Source of the DNA: UBA6265 sp964526965
Lineage (GTDB): Bacteria; Chloroflexota; Chloroflexia; Thermomicrobiales; UBA6265
Direction: 5' to 3'
DNA length: 64,000 nucleotides
NCBI GenBank assembly: GCA_964526965.1
Contig: CAZGML010000002.1
Coordinates: 74,368-138,367 of the forward strand
Shown: piece after piece, positions 47,066 through 56,398 of the stretch
How positions within the stretch are numbered: position 1 is the first letter of the stretch
How the letters are laid out: every line of letters begins with the position of its first letter
Made by a program: the position numbers and the translations under genes
The notes under the pieces: generated by a model
What the model was told of the DNA's origin: nothing
The model's input: the letters and a program-made list of their open reading frames with translations, nothing else
Database searches by the model: none

Positions 47066-48502
47066 ATGGCTACACCCTCTAATCGCGCCGCGGGACAAAA
47101 CGATTCGAACGGTTCCGGCGGACCAACCATGCTCACGCCGTGGAACCTGTTGTTGGTTCTCATTGTCTTTACGCTGCTCACCAGCCTTTCCGGGCTGCTG
47201 GTAAGCGTGCTGATGGCGTTGCTGCTGGGTACCTTGCTCGAGGGCCCGGTACAGCGGCTGCAGAAGCGGATGATCCCGCGTGCTGCCGCTATCGCCATTT
47301 GCTATATCGGTATTCTCGCCGCCATCGTCGCGCTGGTTTTCATCATCTTGCCGGTTGTGCAGGATCAGGCTGCGGATTTTCGGCAGACATTCCCCGAACA
47401 GATGCGTGAGTTGCGGGACGACTGGTCTTCCAGTTCGAATCCGTTATTGCGCGGTACCGGCGTGGATATGCTCGATACCGGCATCGATTTCGTTGAATCG
47501 CCAGATCAGGCCTCAAACGTCAATGTCACCGGGGATACTGCTGCTGCTGCCATCCCGATCGTAGGGTCGGTGATCGGGGCCATAGCATCCCTTGTCACCA
47601 CGTTGGTGATCACCTTCTATTACCTGCTCGAGAAAAAACTCGTCAGGCGGATGGTGGTTGACCAGGTTTCCCCGCAGAATCAGCGACGTGTCTCCAACTT
47701 GTGGACCAGTGTGGAGAGCAAGGTCGGCGGATGGTTGCGCGGACAATTGATCCTCTGCCTCATTATTGGTGTGACGGCAACGATCTTCTACGGAATCGTT
47801 GGCCTGGAGTTCTGGCCATTGCTGGGGCTTTGGGCTGGAATCACCGAAATCATCCCGATCCTCGGTCCCTGGCTGGGAGCCATTCCTGCCGTTATCGTCG
47901 CGCTCACCATGGGCCCGGAGATGGCGCTGCTGGTGGCCGTGTTCTTCCTGATTATGCAGAGCTTGGAGAACTGGATCCTGGTGCCACGCGTAATGCGCGG
48001 TGCCGTTGGCCTGACACCACTCACGGTGTTCGTCGCTATCATCGCAGGTACGCAGTTGATGGGAATTACAGGTGCAATCCTGGCCATTCCTATCGCCGCC
48101 GGCTTGCAGGTGATCCTCTCCGAGTTTATGAACCAGCGTCGCTCCCGCTTCGAAATAGAGCCCGAGCAGGGATCCGGCTGGCGCTGGATGCTGAGCCGGG
48201 CGCTGAACCAGCAACCGGACGATGAATCCGGCGATGCCGACTTTGGCACGCAGGTTGAGAGTGACGTCTCGTACAGCCCGGACGAGCCAGACGAGGAGTC
48301 TGCGCAACCGGACGACGAGGTGGAGTTCGAGGAGGCTCCTCGCATGCTGGTAGACGCCGAACGGTATGGCGACGACTCCAGCCGTGCAGCCGAATCCACC
48401 TGGCCGACAAATCCGTGGCGGCCGGGTAGCCCTGCCAGTCGGGAGAACTCACCGTGGCGATCTGCGTACCGTCCGGACAAGAAAGATTCCGAAAACGAGT
48501 AG
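47066..48502 (+). CDS. AI-2E family (PerM-like) membrane protein
   Basis: The 478-residue protein has about eight membrane helices. Family hallmarks: LEGPVQRLQKRMIPRAAAI early on, LLGLWAGITEIIPILGPWLG (the conserved Glu-Ile-Ile-Pro region), and LENWILVPRVMRGAVGLTP. A 125-residue acidic hydrophilic tail (SGDADFGTQVESDVSYSPDE and onward) extends past the family core and is probably cytosolic. Members include sodium/proton antiporters and the putative autoinducer-2 exporter; substrate here is unknown. Confidence 0.9.
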   Translation: MATPSNRAAGQNDSNGSGGPTMLTPWNLLLVLIVFTLLTSLSGLLVSVLMALLLGTLLEGPVQRLQKRMIPRAAAIAICYIGILAAIVALVFIILPVVQDQAADFRQTFPEQMRELRDDWSSSSNPLLRGTGVDMLDTGIDFVESPDQASNVNVTGDTAAAAIPIVGSVIGAIASLVTTLVITFYYLLEKKLVRRMVVDQVSPQNQRRVSNLWTSVESKVGGWLRGQLILCLIIGVTATIFYGIVGLEFWPLLGLWAGITEIIPILGPWLGAIPAVIVALTMGPEMALLVAVFFLIMQSLENWILVPRVMRGAVGLTPLTVFVAIIAGTQLMGITGAILAIPIAAGLQVILSEFMNQRRSRFEIEPEQGSGWRWMLSRALNQQPDDESGDADFGTQVESDVSYSPDEPDEESAQPDDEVEFEEAPRMLVDAERYGDDSSRAAESTWPTNPWRPGSPASRENSPWRSAYRPDKKDSENE

Positions 48503-48547
48503 CGCGCTGCACTGAAACGTAGTGCGGGCTCAACCTGAGAGGAACGC

Positions 48548-49333
48548 ATGACAAATCATCCCATTCGTATTGGTGCCCAGATTCAACAACAGCACGCGCA
48601 AAGCTACGATGACATGCGCAAGGCGTGGATCGCCGCCGAAGAGCTCGGTGTCGACGCGATCTTTAATTGGGACCATTTTTATCCACTGTCGGGCGATGCC
48701 AATGGCTCCCATTTCGAGGCGTACACCCAGCTCGGGGCAATGGCCGAAATCACCAGCAAAGCCCAGATCGGCACACTGGTCACGGCCAACTCGTACCGCA
48801 ATCCGCACCTGTTGGCCGATATGGCCCGAACCATCGACCATATTTCCGGCGGCAGGTTCATCCTCGGTATCGGTGCGGGCTGGTTCGAGCGCGACTATTT
48901 CAACTACGAGTATGAGTTCGGCACCGCGCCCGATCGCCTGCGGGATCTCAAGCGCGATCTTCCCAAGATCAGGGAGCGATTCGGCAAGCTCACTCCCGGC
49001 CCGGTTAACGAGCATATCCCGATCTTGATCGGTGGCTCCGGGCCAAAGGTTACGCTTCGCCTCGCCGCCGAGCATGCGGATATCTGGCACGCCTTCGGTA
49101 CGCCGGAGGATATGGCTGCCAAATCTGCGATTCTGGATGAACACTGCGCAACAATCGGTCGTGATCCGAAGGAAATCGAGCGGGCCGGTGGCATCAATCG
49201 TGAGACACTCGGCAGAGCGGACGAATACGTCGAGAACGGGATTACATTCCTGATCATGGGCATAAGCGGCCCGGATTACGATCTCGGTCCACTTACAGAA
49301 TTGGTGCAGTGGCGAGACGGCAAACGATTGTGA
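48548..49333 (+). CDS. LLM-class F420-dependent oxidoreductase-like protein
   Basis: The 261-residue luciferase-like TIM-barrel protein has AEELGVDAIFNWDHFYPL, TLVTANSYRNPHLLADMART and SGGRFILGIGAGWFERDY, the last typical of the F420-dependent LLM group. IPILIGGSGPKVTLRLAAEH is the phosphate-binding strand. Length is slightly short for the class. The ATG follows GAGAGGAA. Substrate unknown. F420 dependence would require cofactor biosynthesis genes elsewhere. Confidence 0.88.
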   Translation: MTNHPIRIGAQIQQQHAQSYDDMRKAWIAAEELGVDAIFNWDHFYPLSGDANGSHFEAYTQLGAMAEITSKAQIGTLVTANSYRNPHLLADMARTIDHISGGRFILGIGAGWFERDYFNYEYEFGTAPDRLRDLKRDLPKIRERFGKLTPGPVNEHIPILIGGSGPKVTLRLAAEHADIWHAFGTPEDMAAKSAILDEHCATIGRDPKEIERAGGINRETLGRADEYVENGITFLIMGISGPDYDLGPLTELVQWRDGKRL

Positions 49334-49346
49334 CGGGAGGCCAATG

Positions 49347-49721
49347 ATGTCGGAAGAAAATCGCGTCTGGGAAATCTTTAATATGGATCAGGTCATAGCC
49401 GAGTTTCCGCCTGATCCCACCAGTGCAGCCAAGCGTCGTGCAGAACTGCTGGTGAAATCAGACACCCTGCGGGTTGTGTTAATTACGGCACTCAAGGGCA
49501 GCAAGCTGAACGAGCATAATGCTCCCGGGCCAATTACAATCCAGGTAGTGCATGGTGAGTTCGTTCTCTCGCTGGAGGGCGAAAACCGCGCCATGCAGCA
49601 AGGTGATATCGCCATCATTGGGCCGGAAATACTGCACGAACTCGAATGCATCGAGGACGGCGCGATCTTGCTCACCATCGCTCATCTCTCCCACGTGCCC
49701 GACCAGGGTGGAGAATCGTAA
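49347..49721 (+). CDS. Cupin-domain protein
   Basis: The 124-residue single cupin has SKLNEHNAPGPITIQVVHGE (motif 1, HNxPG form with one His in place of HxH), then GDIAIIGPEILHELECIEDG (motif 2 with His). GGGAGG lies six bases before the second of two adjacent ATGs, which I take as the start. It follows the LLM gene by 13 bases, so co-transcription is likely. Role unknown. Confidence 0.82.
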   Translation: MSEENRVWEIFNMDQVIAEFPPDPTSAAKRRAELLVKSDTLRVVLITALKGSKLNEHNAPGPITIQVVHGEFVLSLEGENRAMQQGDIAIIGPEILHELECIEDGAILLTIAHLSHVPDQGGES

Positions 49722-49938
49722 TCACGGCCACGTAAATCCGCGAAGTGTAGGGGAAACCCCTGCCTTTTCATGGAAGCGTCGGAAATAGTCTGGTCTGCAC
49801 GTCCTGCAGCGTCGTTTCTGCGTACATCAATTGAGGAAGCCGGTGCCGGTCGATACCCCATGAGGCATGGGCCGGTTCGTTTCGCTAGACTATTATTTGA
49901 TTAGTAGATTGTTACTGCCTGTTGGCAAAGGAGCCTGC

Positions 49939-50586
49939 ATGCCCCGTTATCTTCGCATTCTCATCGCAGCAGTCGCCGTCGTCGTTATTGCAGGTGGCGG
50001 ATTCTTCGCAGCAGCCCAGAGTAGCGCCGCGCCAGATTGGCTCCGCTTCTGGGAAGACGATGCATACGAATACCACGGTGGATTCTATGAGCCGCCGCGG
50101 GAGGCGCACGAAACCATCAACGCCGTGGATCAGCATGGTGAGGAGTTCACGTTCGAGCAGTTTGATGGGAAAACCGTTTTCGTCTATTTCGGATACACAT
50201 ACTGCCCGGACTATTGCCCGGCTACCGTGGCTGAATGGCGCGAGGTGAAAGCCTCCCTGGGCGAAGACGCTGAGGACGTGGAATTCGTGATGATCACCGT
50301 GGACCCCGAGCGCGATACACCGGAGCGCCTGAAAGAATGGCTCGGCTTCTGGGATCCGGAGTTCTACGGCGTCTCCATGTCGCCAGAGGACACCGAGGAG
50401 TTCACTCGCAAGTGGGGCATCACTGCCACCAAGCGCGAGGGTGGTTCGGAATCCGGGTACCTGGTGGATCACGATATCTCCTCGCTGGTGATTGGCCCAA
50501 GTGGAGATATCCAGCTGACCTATCCGCTCAATTTCAATCCTGATAAGATCGCTGAAGATGTCCGGCATCTACAGGACGAAAATTAG
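49939..50586 (+). CDS. SCO1/SenC/PrrC-family copper chaperone
   Basis: The 215-residue protein has an N-terminal signal or anchor (YLRILIAAVAVVVIAGGGFF) and a thioredoxin-like fold. FVYFGYTYCPDYCPATVAEW holds the CxxxC copper site, ITVDPERDTPERLKEW is the family block, and GYLVDHDISSLVI supplies the third ligand, His. It delivers copper to the CuA site of cytochrome oxidase or reduces its Cys. ATG 49939 follows AAGGAG. First gene of a three-gene copper operon. Confidence 0.93.
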   Translation: MPRYLRILIAAVAVVVIAGGGFFAAAQSSAAPDWLRFWEDDAYEYHGGFYEPPREAHETINAVDQHGEEFTFEQFDGKTVFVYFGYTYCPDYCPATVAEWREVKASLGEDAEDVEFVMITVDPERDTPERLKEWLGFWDPEFYGVSMSPEDTEEFTRKWGITATKREGGSESGYLVDHDISSLVIGPSGDIQLTYPLNFNPDKIAEDVRHLQDEN

Positions 50587-50610
50587 TCGCGACCATAGGA
50601 GAAGAACCCA

Positions 50611-51225
50611 ATGAAGCTTCGCTACACACTCATTGCACTTTTTGCGCTCCTGGCAACATCGCTCGGCCCGGTCGCCGCCCAGGGCGATCATGACCATGCC
50701 ACCCCGGGTGCCGGTCATGAAACCGACCATTCCGAACACAATCATGGCCACGACCACGGTAATGGCGAGGACGTCTCCCTGGGAGCGTTCTACGTCACCA
50801 TCACGAATAACGGTGATGATGCCGATCGCCTCGTCAATGTCGAGACGGACATGGCAGACGTCGTTGAAGTCCACGATGTGGAGATGGACGACGGCGTGAT
50901 GCAAATGGTACCGCTGCACGATGGACTCGAGATCGGGGCCGGCGAGGAGATCGTATTTGAGCCCGGTGGATACCACGTTATGCTCATCGGCATCACCGAG
51001 AGCCTGCTGGATGGTGAGGACTTCCCAGCCACGCTGCATTTTGAGAATGCCGGCGAAGTTGAAATCACCGTTCCGATTCATGCGCTTGAGCCCGAGGATG
51101 GTGAGTTCGGTGACCCGGTGGAAGCCGGCGATATCGAGGTAAGCAATGTATGGGCCCGCCAGGCTCCGAAGCTGGATGGCATGGCCACACCAATGGCAAC
51201 TCCCGACGCTACGCCGGGTTCGTAG
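50611..51225 (+). CDS. PCu(A)C-like periplasmic copper chaperone with permuted layout
   Basis: The 204-residue protein has a signal peptide ending near AAQG and a His-rich segment (HETDHSEHNHGHDHG). The PCuAC core follows: FYVTITNNGDDADRLVNVE, VEVHDVEMDDGVMQM and GGYHVMLIG give the His/Met copper ligands. The family's usual first strand, with a Trp-Ala-Arg motif, is absent before the core. Instead DIEVSNVWARQAPKLDG appears after it, near the C-terminus. It could be a circular permutation or the remnant of a second domain. It lies 24 bases after the Sco1 gene. Confidence 0.87.
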   Translation: MKLRYTLIALFALLATSLGPVAAQGDHDHATPGAGHETDHSEHNHGHDHGNGEDVSLGAFYVTITNNGDDADRLVNVETDMADVVEVHDVEMDDGVMQMVPLHDGLEIGAGEEIVFEPGGYHVMLIGITESLLDGEDFPATLHFENAGEVEITVPIHALEPEDGEFGDPVEAGDIEVSNVWARQAPKLDGMATPMATPDATPGS

Positions 51226-51243
51226 TCCACAGGAAACTACTCA

Positions 51244-51675
51244 ATGAGCACAGAGGCTCCCGCCACAATCGAGACACAGCCAAGCCGGATTCGACCGGAG
51301 CGATCCCGGCTACTGCTACTGGCCCTTAGCCTGGTGGCCATGATGATCGTGGGTGCGCTTGGCGGTGTCGCCGCCTTTTGGCCGGAGAACGAGCCGCAGG
51401 GCCTGATCTTCACGATACCGGAAGGCCGCGCGGCCGAGCTTAACATTCCGACCGTTGATTCCGCGATCGATATCCCGACGGATATCCGATTCGGCCCCAA
51501 TGATGTGGCGAGTATCACTATCGTCAATGAGGATACCGCCATGAACCGGGCGGGCCCGTGGGTGATTGATGCGGGCCAGACATACACGCTCAGCTTCGAT
51601 GAACCCGGCACGTATCAGTTCGACTGTACAGTCGATCCTGCCGAGACCGTAGTGGTAACGGTTACAGACTCGTAA
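51244..51675 (+). CDS. Cupredoxin-like membrane-anchored protein lacking copper ligands
   Basis: The 143-residue protein has one N-terminal membrane segment (LLLLALSLVAMMIVGALGGV) and a cupredoxin-like beta domain. ITIVNEDTAMNRAGPWVIDAG and GTYQFDCTVDPAE align with the strands that carry His and Cys-x-x-His-Pro in copper-binding relatives. The Cys is kept, but both expected His are Asn and Asp. It may not bind copper in the usual way. Last gene of the Sco1 operon, 18 bases after the PCuAC gene. Confidence 0.72.
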   Translation: MSTEAPATIETQPSRIRPERSRLLLLALSLVAMMIVGALGGVAAFWPENEPQGLIFTIPEGRAAELNIPTVDSAIDIPTDIRFGPNDVASITIVNEDTAMNRAGPWVIDAGQTYTLSFDEPGTYQFDCTVDPAETVVVTVTDS

Positions 51676-51715
51676 CTGCGCCCAGGCTGCACACGAAAGC
51701 ACTGACAAAAAGAAT

Positions 51716-51746
51716 CGCCTCGATCATTACAGATCGAGGCGGTTTC
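51716..51746. terminator. Terminator between copper operon and convergent gene
   Basis: CGCCTCGATC (51716-51725) pairs with GATCGAGGCG (51732-51741) around ATTACA, followed by GTTTC. Confidence 0.88.
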
Positions 51747-51765
51747 TGATTGAATGAGTTGCTGT

Positions 51766-52767
51766 TTATTCGACGGTGAACTCGGTGATCATTCCGTTGC
51801 TCACATTCGGGATGCCCGTAGCATCCGGTAGCAGGTCCACCACCGTGTACGTCGCAGCGCGAACATCCGTCAGTACGATACTGCCTTCGCTACCAGCGGG
51901 AAGTGTCACTTGGCCAATAAATGTTCCACCACTCGGAATTCCACTTGGAGCAGCCGCGAAATCGGCTGCACCAGCTTCCCCGGGCACACGAACAATCAGC
52001 ACCTCGTGCGGATTCTCGCCTCGGTTCTCAATCTCAATCACGATGTTCCCGGCTGCAACTGTCGACTCTGTAAAGCTGTAGGAGCCATCCTCAACGGTCA
52101 GTTGCATCGTCGATGCATCGGCCGGAACCTCGGTTGGCATCCGTTCTTCCTGCTGCACCTGCCAGGCGGTAGTGCCATCGAACTCGACGAGCTGATAGCT
52201 CCACTCCCGGGTGAGCAGCTGACGGCCCTTCGTAAACGTGATGGTGGCAGTTGCGGAATCATCGTCAGCAGTTGCGTCCTCGATATTAACGAGCTCGTAC
52301 GGCAGGTTGGGCATCATGGGAAGCAGGGCAGCGAAATCGTCATCATTCACAGCGGTGCCGACCCCCAGCCACGATGCACGGAACTGCTCACCGGTGATTT
52401 TGGTGAGTACTTCAACGTCGTTATCGCTCATGCAATCGAGTATTGCGTTGGTCGAATGCATGAGGTCTTCAGTTAACGGATCAATGCCTGAAGTCACAGG
52501 TGTGGCGATTGGCGATGCAATGGGAGATGCGATTGGTGACGCATCGGGGCTCGCCGCAGGAGCGGTCCACCTCGCCTCCACGACTTCGCATTCATGGAAC
52601 GATTCGGGTAACGTACCGCTGGTGCCGTCTTCCGCGTTAGTGCCAGGAGCGGATAGCGCCAGCAACGTGGCGAGTGACAAAGCGACGATCCTGGGAAATG
52701 CGAATCTGGATTGCACGGGGTTGCTGCTCCTCTGGCGTCGGATCTCCGCCGTAACCGGCGAAGTCAT
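51766..52767 (-). CDS. Secreted protein with C-terminal cupredoxin-like domain
   Basis: The 333-residue protein, probably starting at the reverse ATG 52767, has a signal peptide (FPRIVALSLATLLALSAPG). A repeat-rich linker follows (SPDASPIASPIASPIATP), then a helical/beta region of about 110 residues like a SnoaL-type domain (HSTNAILDCMSDNDVEVL onward). The C-terminal part (SFTESTVAAGNIVIEIENRG, NPHEVLIVRV) is cupredoxin-like, with one conserved His. GTG 52797 is an alternative start; neither has a good ribosome-binding site. Role unknown. It converges with the copper operon. Confidence 0.65.
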   Translation of the reverse strand: MTSPVTAEIRRQRSSNPVQSRFAFPRIVALSLATLLALSAPGTNAEDGTSGTLPESFHECEVVEARWTAPAASPDASPIASPIASPIATPVTSGIDPLTEDLMHSTNAILDCMSDNDVEVLTKITGEQFRASWLGVGTAVNDDDFAALLPMMPNLPYELVNIEDATADDDSATATITFTKGRQLLTREWSYQLVEFDGTTAWQVQQEERMPTEVPADASTMQLTVEDGSYSFTESTVAAGNIVIEIENRGENPHEVLIVRVPGEAGAADFAAAPSGIPSGGTFIGQVTLPAGSEGSIVLTDVRAATYTVVDLLPDATGIPNVSNGMITEFTVE

Positions 52768-52905
52768 GCGAGAATAACGGGAAGACCGTCGAACCACATG
52801 GGTGTACGGACGGTCGCAAGGCTAGTGGGATTGTACTCTACCGGGTTGATTTGGTCATTCGAATTGTGACAAACAGGCCCGGTACCGACGTTTATGAGGT
52901 TTAAG

Positions 52906-53739
52906 ATGGAGATCAGTACGCCAATCCCGTTTGTAAAAATGCACGGAAGTGGCAATGATTTTATCGTGTTCCGCCTGTCCAACGCGGAGCGTGAAGCCGT
53001 AGATCTCGCGGAGTTCACCCGCAAGCTGTGCCGCAAAGGCACCGGCCTCGGTGCCGATGGTGTCATCCTGATTGGACCTTCTGACGTCGCTGATTTCCAC
53101 TGGCACTACATCAATGCGGATGGATCAGACGGCGATATGTGCGGCAACGGCGCAATGGTAGGGGCCAGGTTCGCGGTTGAACACAAGATTGCTGGTGCGC
53201 AATGTTCATTTGAAACCGCCGCGGGAATTGTCCACGCGGACGTTGATGGATCACACGTCTCGCTACACATGGTCGACACCCGGCTGCTGGGAGAAGGACT
53301 GCGGTTTGGCGATCTCTCCGGTGTGGAGTTCGATCATTTCATGATCGGCGTGCCACATGTTGTCGGATTCGTCGACGATGCCGATACAATCGCGGATCTT
53401 GATTCGATCGGCCGCAACATCCGCCACGATCCCCAACTGCAGCCTGCCGGCGCCAACGTGAATGTGGTGCATCGTATCGATAACCAATCCATTCGCATGA
53501 GAACGTATGAGCGCGGCGTCGAATCCGAAACGCTCGCCTGCGGCACCGGCGCAGTGTGCAGCGCGATTGCCGCGGAGCGGCGTGGGCTGGTGGAGCAACC
53601 CGTCTCCGTCCGCGTGAGCAGCGGCATGGAGCTCACCGTCAGCTGGAAAGAGACTGACGAGCAGTTCACCGACATTCGCCTCGGCGGCACCACGCGCATG
53701 GTGGCGAGTGGCGAGATATTGCCAGAAGCGTTGGCATAA
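52906..53739 (+). CDS. dapF: Diaminopimelate epimerase
   Basis: The 277-residue enzyme interconverts LL- and meso-diaminopimelate for peptidoglycan and lysine. KMHGSGNDFIVF opens the fold, GDMCGNGAMVGARFAVEH carries the first catalytic Cys, and ESETLACGTGAVCSAIAA the second. The usual MCGNGARC is here MCGNGAMV, a small deviation. The ATG at 52906 has GAGGT upstream; an ATG 12 bases earlier is less well placed. It is the only lysine-pathway gene seen in the window. Confidence 0.93.
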   Translation: MEISTPIPFVKMHGSGNDFIVFRLSNAEREAVDLAEFTRKLCRKGTGLGADGVILIGPSDVADFHWHYINADGSDGDMCGNGAMVGARFAVEHKIAGAQCSFETAAGIVHADVDGSHVSLHMVDTRLLGEGLRFGDLSGVEFDHFMIGVPHVVGFVDDADTIADLDSIGRNIRHDPQLQPAGANVNVVHRIDNQSIRMRTYERGVESETLACGTGAVCSAIAAERRGLVEQPVSVRVSSGMELTVSWKETDEQFTDIRLGGTTRMVASGEILPEALA

Positions 53740-54059
53740 GCTCCGGCTCCACCTTGGCATATTGAGCCTTAATTAGGCAGAATTGATTTGGCGCAGCCTA
53801 TTCGGGTCTGTGCCTTCACAAATATGTGCAACTCAAGCGGATGCGCAATTGATTGCTACCCCTACAGTTGCATGGCAAAACCGTCATCGTTGCAGAAGAT
53901 GAAGTGAAGCCATTCGCCCACACGTGAGTGCCTCCTTCGCGTTACACTATGCAACGATGCATTGTGTCGGCGGATAAATCTGCGAGTCATGTGTGTGTAC
54001 TCCGCCGGTAAGTAGGAACATCTGCGCCAAAACGCAGTTCAGGAGCGAAAGTAGCTTCC
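53740..54059. other. Intergenic region, about 320 bases
   Basis: This stretch upstream of the S9-like gene shows no ORF or clear repeat. TACACT near 53945 could be a -10 element but has no convincing -35. A GGAG lies about 14 bases before the next ATG. Confidence 0.35.
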
Positions 54060-56378
54060 ATGACCGATTCAAATAGCCCGACCAATGACACCGTGGCCAC
54101 CGAAACGAACCCCGAAGATCAATTGGTAGAAGAACCAGAAACCACTACGCCGGAACCCGACGAAAACGCTGCCACTCTGGATGCTGCCTACGCGCAGACA
54201 TTCCACTGGCCAACGTCTTTGGAAGCGTCGCCCGATGGCAAGTGGCTGGTATGGCTGCAGCCAAACGAAGATGGCGAACTCGAGCTCTGGCTCAGTGCCA
54301 CCAGCGAGGGCAGTGAGCCGTTTCAGGTCGACTTGCCATTCACACCGGTAGAAGACCGCGATCCGGAATCGAACCGGCTGCTGCGTGGTCCACAGTTTTC
54401 TCCGGATTCCACAAGCATTGCCGTTACCGGCATGCACACAGATGGCGATCGAACCGCCGTCTGGATAGTGCCGCTCGCCCTCGAATCACAGCCTGCCGTG
54501 GCTGAAACAGAGACCGGCGAAGGTGTTGACGCTGGCGCTGTGGCCACTGAAGAGGTGCCGGAAGGTCTCGAAGGCTCTGTCAACATCGAAGACGGTGAAG
54601 AACCGGAAGGATCGGGGGCGCCCGATGAGATTGAGACGCTCGACGGAGTCGAAACGGATGCTGTGGCCACCGCTGAGGTGCCTGAGGGCCTCGAAGGGTC
54701 CGTTAACATCGACGAAGATAACAACGAAAACGATGGCGAAACTCCTGACGAACCGGTAAATGCCGAGATTGCAGCTTCTGCTGCATCCAGATCCGACGAT
54801 CAGCAGATTAGCCCGGAAGACACACCGCTCTTCGTCGGCGTCGATCAACCATTTGTGCTCGCCAATCACACCGGATCCGACCGCTCACCGCGCTGGTCGC
54901 CAGATGGGGAGATCATCGCATTCACCAGCACTATCGATGGACGCGATGTGATCGCCCTCGGTTCGCCAAAGGAACCTGGCGGCATTGAAATGCTCACCTG
55001 GAGCCGCGAGCCAAGCCGCGAACCGCAGTGGAGCCGCGACGGCAAGTTCCTCGCGTTCCTGCGACCCATCGGCGGAGGCCATGAGTTCCACGACATCTGG
55101 AGCTTCAGCCTCGAAGCCGGCGAGCTTGTTAACCTCACTGGCGATAAAACCCCGGCCGTCCGTCACTCTATCGAGTGGGTACCAGGTCGTAACCTGATCG
55201 CCTTCGTCACTGTTGAAAACGACTGGCTTGGTATTAGCGTGGTGAACGCAGATAACAAGGCCGGCTGGATTGTGACACGTGAAAGTGGCGATAAGACCGA
55301 GCCACGTTTCGCACCGGATGAGGCCCGTCTCGTCTACGTGCGCACGGAAGGGTTCACCACCGTTCTCTGTGAACGTAGCCTGCACAGCTCGGCAGCAGTC
55401 GCTTTGGATCCGGGCGAAGGCGTCACCATGATGGGACGCTGGGCTGGTCCCAAGCAAGTGGCATACGCTTTTAGCGCGCCTCAGCAGCCGCGCACGATTT
55501 TCGTGCAGCCGAATACCGCCAAGGCGGACCGCATCGCGATTCAGCCGAAGCTGGGCGGCACTATTGCTGGCATGCAGCTGATTCAGCCGCAGCCACTTGA
55601 GTTCAAGGTTGGGCCAGATGAGACCTTCTCCGGATTGCTCTATCGTCGGCCCGATTCCAATTCGACGCAGGCCGGTGTGATTTATCTGCCAGAAGGTCCA
55701 CTTACAACCCGTCGCGGCCTGTTCCAGTCCGAAGAGCAGGCGCTCGCAAGCGCCGGCCCGGCCGTTCTCAGCCCGGTGGTGCATGGCGCCAGCGGATTCG
55801 GCGAAGCAGTTGAAAATGATCTGCGTGATTATGCCGATACCGAAATTGAGATCACCGATATCGCGGAAGCAGCCCGTGCCCTCGGAAAGGAAGAGGGGAT
55901 TGATTCCTCCCAGGTTGTGGTTGTTGGCCACGGATTCGGAGGGGCGCTCGCATTGAGCGCAGCCGGAGCACGGCCAGGATCCTTCGGGGCAGTGGTTGCC
56001 ATCGACCCGATAGTTGACTGGGCAGTCGAAATTGCTAATGCTGATGTACACTGGCGCGGATGGGTGACGGATCGCTTCGGGATGCCACTAACGCATGCCG
56101 ATACGTACGCGCTCCGCACGCCAGCAACGTTCAGCGCGGTCATTGATATTCCAACGATTCTCGTACGCACCCCACACGCCAGTGAGAGCCGCAGAACCCA
56201 GTTCGATTTGCTCACTCAGGATCTCGACAGCGTGGGTGTTTCGTACAAGGTTATTGATGCTCCCGCAGAACCTCTCGCCGCTACGTTGCGGCGGGTAAGC
56301 ACGGAATTGGCGGATACATTCCGCCAGGCCCAGGACGATACCGAAGCCCCGAGTGAGACGGTAGCGGAGGACGTTTAG
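54060..56378 (+). CDS. S9 prolyl-oligopeptidase-like protein, catalytically degenerate
   Basis: The 772-residue protein has no signal peptide. WD40-like beta-propeller blades (SPDGKWLVWLQP, SPRWSPDGEIIAFTS, REPQWSRDGKFLAFLRP, RFAPDEARLVYVR) fill residues 45-480. An acidic insert at about 150-260 contains two copies of EVPEGLEGSVNI. The C-terminal alpha/beta-hydrolase region (VIYLPEGPLTTRRGLFQSEE onward) has VVVVGHGFGGALALS where GxSxG is expected, so the nucleophile Ser is Gly. The usual final His (in a GH motif before the last helix) is also absent. It probably binds rather than cleaves peptides. Confidence 0.8.
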   Translation: MTDSNSPTNDTVATETNPEDQLVEEPETTTPEPDENAATLDAAYAQTFHWPTSLEASPDGKWLVWLQPNEDGELELWLSATSEGSEPFQVDLPFTPVEDRDPESNRLLRGPQFSPDSTSIAVTGMHTDGDRTAVWIVPLALESQPAVAETETGEGVDAGAVATEEVPEGLEGSVNIEDGEEPEGSGAPDEIETLDGVETDAVATAEVPEGLEGSVNIDEDNNENDGETPDEPVNAEIAASAASRSDDQQISPEDTPLFVGVDQPFVLANHTGSDRSPRWSPDGEIIAFTSTIDGRDVIALGSPKEPGGIEMLTWSREPSREPQWSRDGKFLAFLRPIGGGHEFHDIWSFSLEAGELVNLTGDKTPAVRHSIEWVPGRNLIAFVTVENDWLGISVVNADNKAGWIVTRESGDKTEPRFAPDEARLVYVRTEGFTTVLCERSLHSSAAVALDPGEGVTMMGRWAGPKQVAYAFSAPQQPRTIFVQPNTAKADRIAIQPKLGGTIAGMQLIQPQPLEFKVGPDETFSGLLYRRPDSNSTQAGVIYLPEGPLTTRRGLFQSEEQALASAGPAVLSPVVHGASGFGEAVENDLRDYADTEIEITDIAEAARALGKEEGIDSSQVVVVGHGFGGALALSAAGARPGSFGAVVAIDPIVDWAVEIANADVHWRGWVTDRFGMPLTHADTYALRTPATFSAVIDIPTILVRTPHASESRRTQFDLLTQDLDSVGVSYKVIDAPAEPLAATLRRVSTELADTFRQAQDDTEAPSETVAEDV

Positions 56379-56398
56379 GGCCTAACCAGCGAGTGGTT

